64,000 nucleotides of DNA from Apus apus. Lineage: Eukaryota > Chordata > Aves > Apodiformes > Apodidae. A program made the position numbers and the translations under genes. The notes beneath the pieces are model-generated. The model was given only the letters and a program-made list of their open reading frames with translations. It searched no databases and had not been told where the DNA came from. Positions 1-13,400 of this stretch are shown one piece after another (the first letter of the stretch is position 1; each line of letters starts with the position of its first letter). Location: NCBI RefSeq assembly GCF_020740795.1, contig NC_067285.1, positions 21,596,241 to 21,660,240 on the forward strand, given 5' to 3'.

Positions 1-1329
1 TTGGCGTCTTCAGTTAAGATTCTTATGGGCTCAGTGTAGTCAGCCCAGTTGCTTCTGTAAAGAACTTGAAATATAAAGACATATACAAAAGGTGGTGGTG
101 AGGGGAATAAAACAACAAACACTGTTTAAAATCTTGTAAATAGCTGAATACTGAATGTTACAAAAAACTTCAATTCTAAGGATCCTGGATAACCTTTACA
201 TTAATGTCTTGTGCATATACACTGTAATAGTTCTTCTCTGTGTATTCACCTGGCATTCACAAGATATTGCTGCCATATTCCAACAGAAATATATTTGTTT
301 ACCTTAAATCTCACTAAATGGCTTCAGTTTTCTCAGAAGACAAAGTTCAAGTCACTGATGTCAACGTTTGACTCAGGTCTGACAGCAATGCTCTCGATCC
401 CCTTCCCCTCCCACCCAGGTAGGGAAGGAGAGAGAGAAAAAGAGAGAGACTTGGCTGGATTGAAAACTAACCTACACAGCTTTAATGAAACACTAATGAT
501 ATAAGAAAATATATACAATTATATACAAATATGTTCGGGTATGTGCAAAATCCTCTTGCCTTCCCCCACCCCCAGCAACTCCCACAGCACTCCCCTGAGC
601 TGGAACAGTCCTGAGAAATCCCAGAGCTGCTGCTGGAGAAGGTGGAGAGTGATGAGCGTCAGGAGAGCTCGAGCCTAAGGGTCGACGGTGATGGATGGAC
701 GGAGTCCTCCCCGGACACCAGCCATGGATGGGAGAGAAGGGAAGAAGAAGAAGGAAGGAAGTTGTCTTCTGCGATCCCTGACCTTCCTCTGATCTTATGT
801 AGATATATGGAATGGAATATCTCTGGCCAGTTTTGCTGTCTGTCTAACTCAGACTCCTACGGGGGGGTCATAGATCTCCCCGTAGTGTCTGAGCCGGCAG
901 AGTGAAGGTGCGACCTTGAAGCCCCAGCAGTTAGAAAAACATTCCAGTGTCTTATCAGTTTTAGTTAGAACAGAGTGTTGCTAGTTAAAAGAAAGCTCAC
1001 TGAAGGAAAAAAAAATCAGTAAAAAGGAAAATTGGCTTCATCCTGGCTCAAACCAGGACAGATGTCTGCTAGGTGAATGTAGTTCTCCTGATGAAAGGAC
1101 TGTTTTTTGAGAATGTGTACCCATGTCCCAGGGTGCTGCAAACAAGCATAAAGTTGGCAGGCAATTCTTCAGAAAGCTTCTCTGCTGCTTTTTACTGTTT
1201 ATCAAAATTGGTCCTTGAACTTGGTGAAAAAAGAGAAAAAGTGGAAGAGCTCCCTGCTCCTATCTCTTTAGCCATTAATGAGTTTTATTCTCTGAATGGC
1301 AAATTGCATTTTGTTTCTTGTCTTGCTAG
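1..1329. other. ZSWIM8 intron 1 (3' part)
   Basis: No ZSWIM8 exon 1 could be found here. Positions 1-399 show nothing recognisable. About 400-1062 looks retroviral in origin (separate entry). The last 260 bases are ordinary intron sequence leading to the exon 2 acceptor. Confidence 0.7.
400..1062. mobile_element. Probable avian endogenous-retrovirus/LTR remnant, non-coding
   Basis: The composition changes abruptly here. An A/T-rich stretch (490-535) is followed by a C-rich one, then a segment around 795-850 with an ATGGAATGGAATATCTCTGG-like phrase. The tail at about 1033-1060 reads CATCCTGGCTCAAACCAGGA. I recall these phrases from common avian LTR retroelements. No intact reading frame remains. 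Orientation and exact edges are uncertain, and the family call rests on memory. Confidence 0.4.
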
Positions 1330-1483
1330 ATGGGCTGGTGATCCCATTGGTGGAACTGTCTGCAAAACAGGTTGCATTTCACATTCCATTTGAGGTGGTG
1401 GAGAAAGTTTATCCTCCAGTGCCTGAGCAACTGCAGCTTCGAATCGCTTTCTGGAGTTTCCCAGAAAATGAGGAAGATATCAG
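1330..1483 (+). CDS. ZSWIM8: ZSWIM8 exon 2
   Basis: The acceptor is cttgctag and the donor is CAG|gtaatg. The first two bases complete an Asp codon split from exon 1 (phase 1). The exon reads [20 protein letters not shown] and continues to FPENEEDI, identical to the mammalian protein as I recall it. Confidence 0.95.
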
Positions 1484-4400
1484 GTAATGCATACTATTTG
1501 TATTTCTTCAATGCTTAGGTAAAAGTTTTGTTCACTAGAGGAGAATAGTTGTCCATCTGATGTCCTGTATATTTGCTGCTTCTGCTGTTTTCAGGTGCAT
1601 TTTGTAATATGTGGATGGATTACTGTGGGTTATGGCATGATATGGGGTTTTACTTCAGGGTGAGCTGCCCTGCTTACATCTGAGGAAAACAATGTACATG
1701 TGGGTTCTGTGTGTAAATGATAGGAGAATAAATGCACACTTTAATTTGCCTGACAGTAACTAGTTTGTAGAGTTTTGTCCTTATGTTAATCTTGTACAGT
1801 ATTCTCTCCAGTTTGAATCTGTTGCTTGAGTCAGAGCTTTAACTGGGCTCCGAAAATGCCAGGGAGGGCTAGCTCAATGTGCTATGTAAGCCTGTTGTAG
1901 GAGAATCAGAATTTGCTGAGTACATCAGTGATGAGAGTAGATACAGACAGGGAGATGACTATATTTCTTATGTTTCCACATCAATTCTGTGAGTACCTAC
2001 TCAAATACTTTGTGCTTTTAGATACTTCACTAAAGTATTTTTGCTGAAGCTTTTATAGTATAGGAGGCCTACCCATGTAACTGTGCATGCAGACTTTTGT
2101 TGTAAAGTAGTGATATTACACTCTTTTAGAAAGAATAATTTTAGATGCATTCATCTAATATTCTGGTATGGGGGGGCGGGGGGGGGGGGCATAATTTCAG
2201 ACATGCTGATGTAATTTGTAAGATCACCTGTGGAGGAAAAAGAGACAGCCAGCTGGTTGAACTTGTTCATTATTCTGATGAGCACAGGTGTTAAGAAACC
2301 TCACTTGATCATGTGGGTAACTCATCTAGAAGCAAAAGGAATTTTTCAGTGGCATGCTAACATTGAACCTTGAATTGATATTATACAGTATATAAAATCT
2401 TAATTTTAGACTATGAATGAATTTATATTTCAGAGCCTCAGGTTCCACTGGCTATACACAAACCCAGTTAGGAAGGGACTAACGATTTTTATGGTTGGAT
2501 TGTAATGGAGAAATAGCAGAAAAGAGCTGGACTTCATCTTGAAGATAGTAATGATTTTTCAAAAGTCATGTCAACAAAGAATGCAAGAAGATAATACTGT
2601 GAAGTTTCTCAAAACCAGGCTGATCTTGTCGTGTTATGTGTACCTCTTGCAGATTGTACTCATGTTTGGCGAATGGCAGCGCAGATGAGTTCCAGCGAGG
2701 GGAGCAGCTGTTTCGGGTGAGGGCTGTCAAAGACCCTCTGCAGATTGGTAAGAACATTGCAGCTCCACATCTCTAGATATTTCAGATTCCCAAAACCACA
2801 TCTGCAGGTGGTATGACCATGTCTCAAAACCAGCTCTTCTGACATCCTAAACTCCCTCCCACATGTATTCTTTGTAGTGTTCTGAGCTAAACAGTATGTT
2901 TATTTCAGCATACATCAGCTCTGCTGTGAAACTAAGTGAAAAGCCAGAAATGTTCTGAAAATTAGATCCTGAATCTGTCTCAGCAATTTTGGAGAAAACT
3001 GTAGAATGCCTTTGTCTCCATAATGCATAAGTTCGTTTTTGAGAACTTGGTTTTCTGGTGGTCCAGTCAAATGAATGCCTTGCCTGAAGTGCATGTATGG
3101 CAGAGGAAGATTGCAAGGCTTAATAATTCTTGTAGCAAAAGAGTTGCATTAAAACTACTCATGTAGTATTTTGACAGAAGGAAATCCCTGTTGCTGGACA
3201 GTGGATTTTATCGTGTCTCCACTTATCTTCTTTTTATGTTTTATCGTTATAGGAAACTAATCTTATCTTAAACAATGAGTCGGACCATAGATTTTTCATT
3301 AAATCCTTTGAAGTGAAAAAGAATATTGAGCTGGCTTTTCCAGTCACAGCTGTTAGACAGGAATGCATTAATGTGAAATAAAGACACTGAAAAAGGGAAT
3401 AAAAGGGACTCTTACTATAAAAGTTTGGGGAGAAAGAAGAGAAGGAGGTAATAATTGAGATAAGCAAATTGCAACAGACTGAACTGTTACCTGAATGCAG
3501 GATAAAGCATCTTAAAGGGTTTTACCTAGTCCTTTGTCTACTGCAATAATAACAGCAGGAATTCTAGGGAATGAAAATTAAGTACTTCCTTATACATAAT
3601 GTATATTGAGTTGTCAGTGACACCAGATAGTAATTTTGGAACATCAACAAAATAGATCTAAATAGGATTAAACTGATTTTTGAGTGCATTCATGAGCTCC
3701 TGATGTCAGGATTGAAATGCTGAAAGAGGACTCTAAGGCATCTGGTGGACTTCAGGAAAGTAAATGTTTAAGAGAGGCAAAATAAGTTAAAATGCAACTG
3801 GGGCTCTCACAATGGAAAAGAGCAGAATATTTAGCATACTGTGCTTAAACTATGGTCAAAGCATGTTTCAGTAATAAATTAAAAATAGGAGGAAGTCTAA
3901 AGTGATGTAAATGAACAAAGGCTAGGAATATTGATGCAAAATCTGTGCTTGGAGGAGGAAGAGAGGAGTAGGGAAAAAGGAGCGAATGATAAAAAGGAAG
4001 AACTTCTTAAGTAGATGTACTGCAACTGAGCTTCTTGACAAAAGATTGTGTGTGTGGAAGGGAAGCAAGTAACTTTTAATAAACTTTATAATTCCTCCTT
4101 AATAGAGGAACTTTATCTAATGGAGGGATTGGATTGGATTTTTTCTTTTGTTTTGATTTATTTTTATTTAAATGAGTAGCAGTCCAGAAGCTGGGCAGTG
4201 CAGGTGGGGTGGATATAATTTCAGTTGTCTACTACAAATGATTTTAAGGTGTGTTATTACAGTTTTGAGTTTCATATACTGACAAATGGGAAAAGAAATG
4301 CAGGAAGTAAAGCAGCCCTTGAAAGGGAATTTGATTTGGAGAGGGATTGGGCAGTGCATTGTAGTACTGTGATCAGTAGAACAAAGCTTAAAAGCTTGTG

Positions 4401-7400
4401 CCTCTTTTTGTGCCATTTCCCTTTGCAGTATAAGATTATTATTTTTTAAAAACATAAGTAATCTCAATCATCTTGCCCACATGCAAATCCATAATTTCTG
4501 AACAAAAGCACCTCTTCACCACATTCCAAAACCTCAGGTTTTTTTCCGTGTTCTACTGTATATACACAAAGAGTTTGCTTGTGTAGACCCCCTGCATGTT
4601 CCTTTTGTAGCAGGTCATATACCTCCCTCCTTAAACTGAAAATATTCTTGCTCTTCTCAAATAGGTGTATTGTAGTTGCTGATTTACAGGACTTTTTTAT
4701 ATCATAATTTCTTTTTAGCAGTTGAAGAAGGCATCAGCAGGTTCAGTCTGGATTCTAACTTTGCATCTCCTTAAATAATGTCTCTGATTCTCCACTTTTT
4801 AGAGATTGTCCTGTCTTGGTTAAAAAAAACAAAACCAAACAACCAACAAATAACTGAAATTACCTTGCTTTATTTCCTATCTAAAAGCTTTTGTTCAACT
4901 CTTGTTCTCCCATTTCTGTTAGTCCTGTGAAAGCCAGAGAAGAAGTACTTCAATTCTGTACAAGGTGTGTTTGCTGTCATTTTTGTAGGGGCATCAGAAG
5001 TACTAAATATCAATGAGGGAAGCTTGGAACCTGTATTGCAGGAAGTATTATTATCAGGATGTTGTTAACTCATAGGTCACTTAATTTTTTTCACTCCAGT
5101 TGCTCACTGAGTAGCTTGAGGTATTTCAAATTTTGCATTTGGCTTCACTAAGGGCAAGTCATCCCTGACCAATCTGTTGGCCTTCTACAACAAGTCTACA
5201 GAGATGGTGGATGGTGACAGATCATCTGATGTTATCTACCTGGATTTGTGCAAGGGTTTGACACTGTCCCACATGACATCCTGGTCTCCAAACTGACGAG
5301 ACGTGGATTTGACAGGTGGACCACTCGGTGGATAAGAGATTGGCTGGATGGCTGCACCCAGAGAGTTGTGGTCAATGGCTCAGTGTCCAAATGGAGGCAG
5401 GTGAAGAGTGGTGTCCCTCAGGGGTCAGTATTGGGACCAGTGCTGTTCAACATCTTCATTTGAGACATGGACAGTGGGATTGAGTGTATCCTCAGCAAGT
5501 TTGCTGATGATACCAAGCTGTGTGGTGTGGTTGACACTGTAGAGGGAGGGGACACCATCCAGAGGGACCTTGACAGGCTGGAGAGGTGGGCCAGTGCCAG
5601 CGTCATGAAGTTCAGCAAGGCCAAGTGCAGGGTCCTGCACTTGAGTTGGTGCAACCCCAGGCACAAACAGAGGCTGGGGGAAGAATGGCTGGAGAGCAGT
5701 ACTGAGGAGAAGGACTTGGGGGTGGTAGCAGATGAGAAGCTCGACATGAGCCGCCAGTATGAGCTCGCAGCCCAGAGAGCCAATTGTGTCCTGGGCTGCA
5801 TCAAAAGTGTGGCCAGCAGGGCCAGGGAGGTGATTCTGCCCCTCTCCTCTGCTCTGGTGAAACCCCCACCTGGAATACTGTGTACAGTTCTGGGGCCCTC
5901 AGCACAAGAAAGATAGAGACCGGTTGGAAAGAATCCAGAGAAGGGCCACCAAGGTGATCCAGGGGCTGGAGCACCTCTGCTATGAAGACAGGCTGAGAGT
6001 TGGGGCTGTTCAGCCTAGAGAAGAGAAGGCTCTGGGGAGACCTTATAGCACCTTCCAGTACTTGAAAGGGGCTACAGGAAAGCTGGGGAGGGGCTTTTCA
6101 TCAGAGAAGATAGTGATAGGACAAGGGGTAATGGTTTTAAACTGAGAGAGGGGAGATTTAGGTTAGATACTAGAAAGAAATTCTACACTATAAGGGTGGT
6201 GAGGAACTGGGTTAGGTTGCCCAGGGAGGTTTTTGATGCCCCATCCGTGGAAGTTTTTAAGGCCACGTTGAATGAGGTTTTGTGCAACCTGGTCTAGCAG
6301 TAGGGTTCCCTGCTCATGGCAGGGGGCTTGGAACTTGATGATCTTTAGGGTCCCTTCCAACCTTAATGATTCTGTGATTCTATGATTTCCACCTGAAATA
6401 ATGAGGACTAATAGGACCTCAGAAAAATTAATAAACAGACCTGAAATTTCACAATAAATAATTTTCATTATAAAATAAATATTAAATGCAAAAGACATTG
6501 AGGTAGCTGTTCTAAAAATAAAACCCCCTCGATTTTTCTGGTGGGGAGCATACATTTCTTTCAGATACTTTTCCTGAAAGATTAAGTTTCATGGGTAGAA
6601 CACTGAAAAGGAAATAGGTTATGGACTGAAAAAGAAGCCATCACTACTTTGTAGAACTTAGATTAGGCACCAGTTGATTATTTCCAGCTTTTACAATCAA
6701 ACTATGTGTCTTAATTGATCAGAGAGGACAGCATGTTGCTATTTCTTCTCTATGTGATAAAAACTGCTTCACAGGTGCAGCAGATCACTCCTGGTGCTGC
6801 TCTCTGTGCATAGCAAGTGTGTTGTACAGTGCATGTACCTGACACATCCTCTCAAGCTTGGGTGCTGGCTGGTTGACATGTTCGTTCCATGCATGAGTAG
6901 CAAATCTGGTGCTCGTAAGAAGTGTAATATGCACTTTCCGTGTAGAAAGCCGAAGTGCTTTCACAGAAACACAAAGCTTGCTCTGTGCCCACAGTGCATT
7001 TAAGAAAAATCGTAGTCAGGGGTGTAAGACTCATGGCAGAGCAGTTCCTCTGGCCTGCAGTCCCTTCTTGAGGTCTTCTGGGAGGGGAGCCTGCCAAGAA
7101 TAGTCTTGGCAATCTTAAGTCTTTTTTCTGGTGGGCTACATCCACTTGCAGAATGAATGCTGCTGGTACATGCAGACACGTTATTGTAATGTATTGTTAT
7201 GCATAGAGTAGATAAGCTGTTATCAGATAGTGGGAGCAGTGGGGTGAGTGGGAGGGAAAAACATTCTTGCAGTCTCTGTGTGGTGGCCATGTCATGCAGA
7301 TGTGCAGTAGATGTCTTCACATTTAAGCAGGATGGTAAGAACTACTTCTGGTCTGCAGAAGAAAATAGTTGCACTTTGACTGTAAACTGGTACAATTTGA

Positions 7401-10400
7401 TTACCACTACTTTAAACAGTAGTGTTGGGCTACAGCACTGCAGAGTGGTCCCCTCATAATAGTGTTTTCGGACCCTGCAAAATTCTGTAAGCTGTGCAGT
7501 GAACTGAATTGTGGTGTTTTTTCTGGTAAAAGTAACCAGTAATTTAATCAGGTTTTTTTCCTGGAATGGTTTCCTGTACCATCTCACATACAGTTGTTCG
7601 GTATAGCAAGACTGGTGGTGCAAAAGAATTGGGCAGAGCTGCTTGAAATGGCAGTGTCAGTAGCAGAAATGTTCCTCAGGCTACAGTTCGAGTTGAAGCT
7701 TGTGATAAGTCATGCTGAAGCCCCATAATTTTCTTTGTCCTCTTACAACTGTTTGTCCCTCTTTGTGCTTTTGTGAAAATTAGGACATTTTGGCATCAGA
7801 GATGCTTCTAGTGTAACAGAAGGACTAGCTGAATTGCTTGGGTTGCATTATTCAAGTGTGGAACGTAAATTCAAACTGTAGCTAGTATTAAGCAGTGCAG
7901 TAATTTTGTGTGAATGCCTTATTTTGTTTTGGTGCTGTTTCAATGGCTAAAATGGCTGAAGAATTAGAGTGGCATTATGTGTACTAATCGAAATAATCAC
8001 CCACATCAAGAAGAGGATTTGAATTCTGATGTACAGGAGGCATAGAAAGGTTAAGCAAGTTTGTGTTGGCACAGGGATTATATTTTGAGGAAGAGATATA
8101 GTGCACATTGTTTTAAATTTAGTATTTAGTAGATCATGGGCACTCCTGAACACCATCATTATTATAATCTTGCAATATAATAATAAAAGCTTAGTAGTGT
8201 GGATTTATAATGTGCTTCCCTCTGCTGATGATGGAGAAACTATTTCAATCATCTGTCCCAAACCATATATTTTCATTCAAGGTAGATTGTTGGATTGAAT
8301 TTTGGCTATGGCTTTGATACCCTAAGTGCTCTCTTTCATTCATTAACACTGAATTTGAGACTAGCCATTATTGGTAGAGGAAGCTGCATTAGAAGTACAA
8401 CTTGTATGCATTGTACATGAGTTTACAGTTAAACTTGATAAAGTTGTTTGTCATCCTGCCTGAGATGAGATGAATAGTTTATTTGTTTGATCGCAGATTA
8501 ATGGGGCTGGATTAACTGAAGTGTTATGGCTTAAATTTCTCTCTTACATTGATTTTAGTCTAAGAAAGAGGGTGGTTTTTTTGTTTGTTTTCTGAGTACC
8601 TGGTTTACAAGAATGGGATATTTGCAAAATTGCAAGGAGGTACATAATTTATGAGAAATGGGTAGCTTCGGAAGCCACAAAGTGAAAGTAAGTGTTCAGT
8701 AAATGCTGCCTTCTTTAGTTCACTGTAAAATTGTGAAAGTTGACCAACTTGGAAATAATTCTGAAGAAGTCACCTAGCTGTTCTACACTGTTGCCAGAGT
8801 TAATTAACACAGGAATCATGCCTAAAATTCTATAGCCTAGCTTTGACCCTGTGATAACACCCCCCACACTTTTCCAGTTCTGCTTTCCTTTGTTAAATAT
8901 GAATAGAAAGAAATATATACATCAATGTATTAAAAGCTGGTATTTTTTAGCTTCTTGTAAAATGTTATGCCTCTCTGCTAATGTACTGCCGTAGCTGACT
9001 GGGAAGAAACAAGTACTGGAGACATGGCAAGAGCCATGTCCGTCCCTGTATGGTGGTTGTTGCTAGACATGTTGCTTCACTGTTTAAATGGTATATACCT
9101 AAATTTCTGTGCTAGCTGAATCTGTCTTCCAAGAACCAGAGGAGTAACTTTGGACTTTTGAATTTTAACAGGTTTCCATCTGAGTGCCACTGTGGTACCC
9201 CCACAAATGGTGCCACCCAAAGGTGCATACAACGTGGCAGTGATGTTTGACCGATGCAGGATCACCTCGTGCAGCTGCACCTGTGGAGCTGGAGCCAAGT
9301 GGTGTGCTCACGTTGTGGCACTCTGCCTCTTCCGGATACACAACGTAGGCCTTTAAATACAGTTCTGCTCTCCCCTAAGCGTCTTCTCAGGGTCTCTCAT
9401 TACAGTTTCACAGAACGTGCGCTCTCTTTAGGGAAGTTGCTCTTGGCACTCCTTTTGGTTACCGACTTTGCAAATGTGCACTCACAGTTGCAGTCTGAGG
9501 AGTGAATTGTCAGAGGCACTAAACTGCAGAATGTCCTTTGATGATGTGCAAACTGCTAAGGGGTAGATACAGTCTTTTTTTGGTCCCTTTGTCTTTCTCA
9601 TTTAAGTGCTAGAATTACTCATTCTTCAGTTCTGCAAGGAGTGAATAGTCACTGATAGTTAGTCTTTTTGTTAAGTCTTTGTAAATATGGGATTTGTAAG
9701 CTTCCTTTAGGTTGTTCGATCAAAGTGCAGAAGGAAAGTGATTGTGATCACTGTTGTCCCTTATATTTGCCAGTTCATTTTAACACATACTGAGGCAGGT
9801 AAGTGTCATTTTGACTTGCAGATTTCAAGCAAGTTTATGTTCTTAGTTGACTGCTTGTATAGAGTGAAAAGTAGGTGTTTCTTATTCCAGTGAACTCCAA
9901 ATAAAAATGCATAGCATCGACATGAAATACACAAGTTGAGGGTTCAGTCTTGCATGCGGATTAATTTCCTCAGTCTTTGGGAAGCTGAGAAATGCATCTT
10001 CAGGAAGGATTAAGCTTGGATGATTAAAAGGAACAGAAGAATTTCTGCTGTCACAGGACATTTTATAGCTAACATGCTTATGATCAAGTGCTAATAACCT
10101 GATGAAGCTTGTTAATATTTCACAATTAAAAATTATAGTAGGCTTAAATTGATACTCTTTTGAAATAATCTGAATATCAGTATACTTACTGTACTTAGGA
10201 CCAGAGAGTTGGCAAAAAAATGGGTTCTGTTTTAAATTATTAGTTCCAGTTTTAAAACGTGGATACAGAGAGTGAAGATAGGAAATGAATTTTCATTTAT
10301 ATTATTTAAACTCAGAAAGTTTGGACCCTGTGTTTGATAAGAATAATTATTTTCCCTTCAATACTTTCTTCTGCCTGAAAAATGATAGTGAAACGATTTT

Positions 10401-13400
10401 CATATTTGGATATATTGACTGCTGACACAAGCAAGTTTCAAGCCAAGGTATATTGCTCTATGTAGACAAATCAATATCAGAACCATCTTTATTATCAAAC
10501 TGCTCTTGCCTGTTTCCAGGTTAAATTTTAGGTAGGTGCCATTTGCGCATATTTTGTTTTGCAGAGTGAAAAAGATTAAGAAGCTAGTGGTGTTTTTATC
10601 ATCTAAGTTGTTGTAAGATATGGAAAGAGACTGATTTTAAGATTGAAGAAAAAAAACCTGCTAATGAGATGGTTGTGTTTCTGTGGAACAACCCCCACTG
10701 CGCTGGTTGATTTGGCAGGAGCTTTAAGAATAATGTCCTATTTTAGAAGTTTGTTTGTGAAATCCCTGCCAATATTTGTGCAATTGTTAGCAACAACAGA
10801 TCTTAAGCACGGCTGTTAAAGCAGTTTCCTTGAAAAGAAGCTCTTAAAAACACTTTATAAAAAGACTAGACAGCTTATTTGCATCCTATCTGCAACATGC
10901 TGTATAATTACAGAAAAAAAATAATTGTCCATCAACACCACTTATGAGATGCATCAGCATAGCTACTTTTCATGACACTTGATCCATTCAGTGGACACAG
11001 CTTCATTGTCTGACCTGTCAATAGCAGTTTATGTCTCCTTTTCTTTCTTCAGGCATCTGCAGTATGCTTAAGAGCACCGGTTTCCGAGTCCTTGTCTCGA
11101 CTGCAAAGAGACCAGTTGCAAAAATTTGCTCAATACCTAATCAGTGAACTTCCACAACAGGTAAATGGGGACAATCCTTAGTTCTGGCTTTTTATTAAAT
11201 TCAGCTATCTTAATTCTGGGTCAGTTTATATAGTGTCTTTTGTTGCAAGTTAACCAGTTTTGCTATTTCCTTTTTTATGTTGCTGGTAATACTTTCAGTT
11301 CTTGCCCTTTTCAGGTTTCCTGTTCTATTATTTGACATTTGTCTGTTGCCAAGTAAAAGATTAGAAGTGTCTTAAAAGGAGAAAGAGGAGTGGAAGCTAT
11401 TCATGTTAACATGAATATACACTTGCGTTTTGGAAGACCAAACACAATAAAATAAAGGCACGATGGTGAAAAACTTAGGTCAGAACAAATCCGGTTGCTT
11501 CTTTATTGTGTGTTTGGTTATTTAAGTGGAGAAGACTACCCAGGGGATGTGGTGTATGTACCTTATACGGGCACTTTCTAATGGACCCAGCTGGTAACTC
11601 TTTGACTTCACTCAGTGTAGTTTCTTTATGATTCATAAGAATAATTTAGATTATGAAAAGTAACAGACAAGAAATTTTATTAGTCAAAGGCAAAATCTGC
11701 TCTCTTATTCCTTAGATATCTGTGTTGGTCAAGGCCAGGTCATTGATCTCATCTGCCAAAAAGGTTTGCACAAAATACACAAGAATACCTAAATTATTAT
11801 AAGGCCTTGGCAACTCTTCTGTGTTGGTTAAACTGGAGGAGGATGAGAAAAACTGACCTGCTTGGGTATCCATCACATTTCAGTTGTGCATGTGCAATGT
11901 CTTAAATAGGAGTTAGATTACTGTCAGCATAGGCCTAAAATTCATATTATGGTGCAGTGCTTGGGACACTAAGCTATTGCTAAAATGTCTTCTGAATATT
12001 CTACAGAAATTCTGATCTTCTTATGAGAGGAAACAGAGGAATCATATAATATGAAAGTGATATCAAAATACTGCTTTTTTGTTGCTGAATGTTCAGCACC
12101 AATAGTATGTGCTGCTTGCTTCATTATGTAACAGAAAAAGCTTTTCTTCTCTCCTTAAGGGCTCAGAGCTTTGTGTCACATACTCTGGTGCTTAATAAAG
12201 GAGGATTTTGAAAGGCTAGTAGTGGTGGTAGTTGTTTCCTGAATGACATGCAAGGTGTTTGCTTTCAAATATTTTGTGTCTGCTCCTTTTTCAGAGTTTG
12301 TTTCTCCTTCTGTCATGTGTACCAGCTGTGCACCCAGGAACATGTAGAATATTTCGTTTAATTATGACTATTTTGTCAGATAATCTGATGGATGCTGCCC
12401 AACAGAAAAGTTTGGGTTTTATTGGCACGTGCATCTTAACGTGTTGTGTAATTCTCTTGAAAAACACAAGGCATGCCTCAAACTCTTCCTACAGTCCCAT
12501 TCCTGGTTTTCAAGATTTCTGAGTGGAGATAGATACTCTGATACCTTGGGACCTCATATTTTGACTACATGATGTAAAATCAGAGTAGGCTGTACACATG
12601 ATTCTATTTTATCCTAATTTCCAGGTTGTGAATGACATTATGGTACAGTAATAGAATGATGAATTATTTTTGAATGAAAAAGGATGGTGGTCTGTAGGAA
12701 TGCAGCTAGATAAGGAGATGTTTTCAAAATCTCTGTAGAAAGTGTTTTCCGTATCTATGAAAATGTCAGTGGTTCTGAGCAGCTGGAATTTATTACCCAG
12801 TTCTACCAAGAGCTATTTCTCTTCATGAAGCCAGTACTCCTGAAATTAATTATGAATATCTTGGCAAAAATGCCTGAAGCAGTCACTGTAGGTCCCTGAT
12901 GCTTCAACCTTAAGGTGTGACATTGCCTAGACCTGTGACTTTTCTGCTTTGTGATGACTTAAAATATGTAGTGGTGGAAACCTCAGAGTGGTGGGAGGAT
13001 ATCAGATGTTCTGTTGCAAGGCATTTAAATCCCAACTGTATGGACTAACCTCTTGTAAGAGTGCATCCTAAAGGCTAGTGGATCTGCAGTTTCAACCTAG
13101 ACATAGTTTGGGAAAAAGTGTTTCCAGTGTGCATTTTTCTTTGAAGAAGAGTAAACTAAGGGTGTATCTGCATAGGATTTTGCAGTCAGCTACGAGCATT
13201 TTCTGCTTATGCCCTGAACTGTCCAGAAGCTATTTGTTTAGTGCTGAAATTGCATTAGTTTACTATTGAGTTTGAGTTGAATATATAGATGGTCCCTTTG
13301 CTCTAACAGGATCGTAAATAAGGTGAAGTCTGCCCAAAATGTTATGTATAGATGTAATTTATAGTTAGCTCCTCTGTTCCAATTGGCTTGGGTTTTAGAG

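Noticed and set aside
5248-6145. Reverse-transcriptase-like open frames as host genes
   Set aside because: They belong to a degraded CR1 LINE with an in-frame stop and frameshifts.
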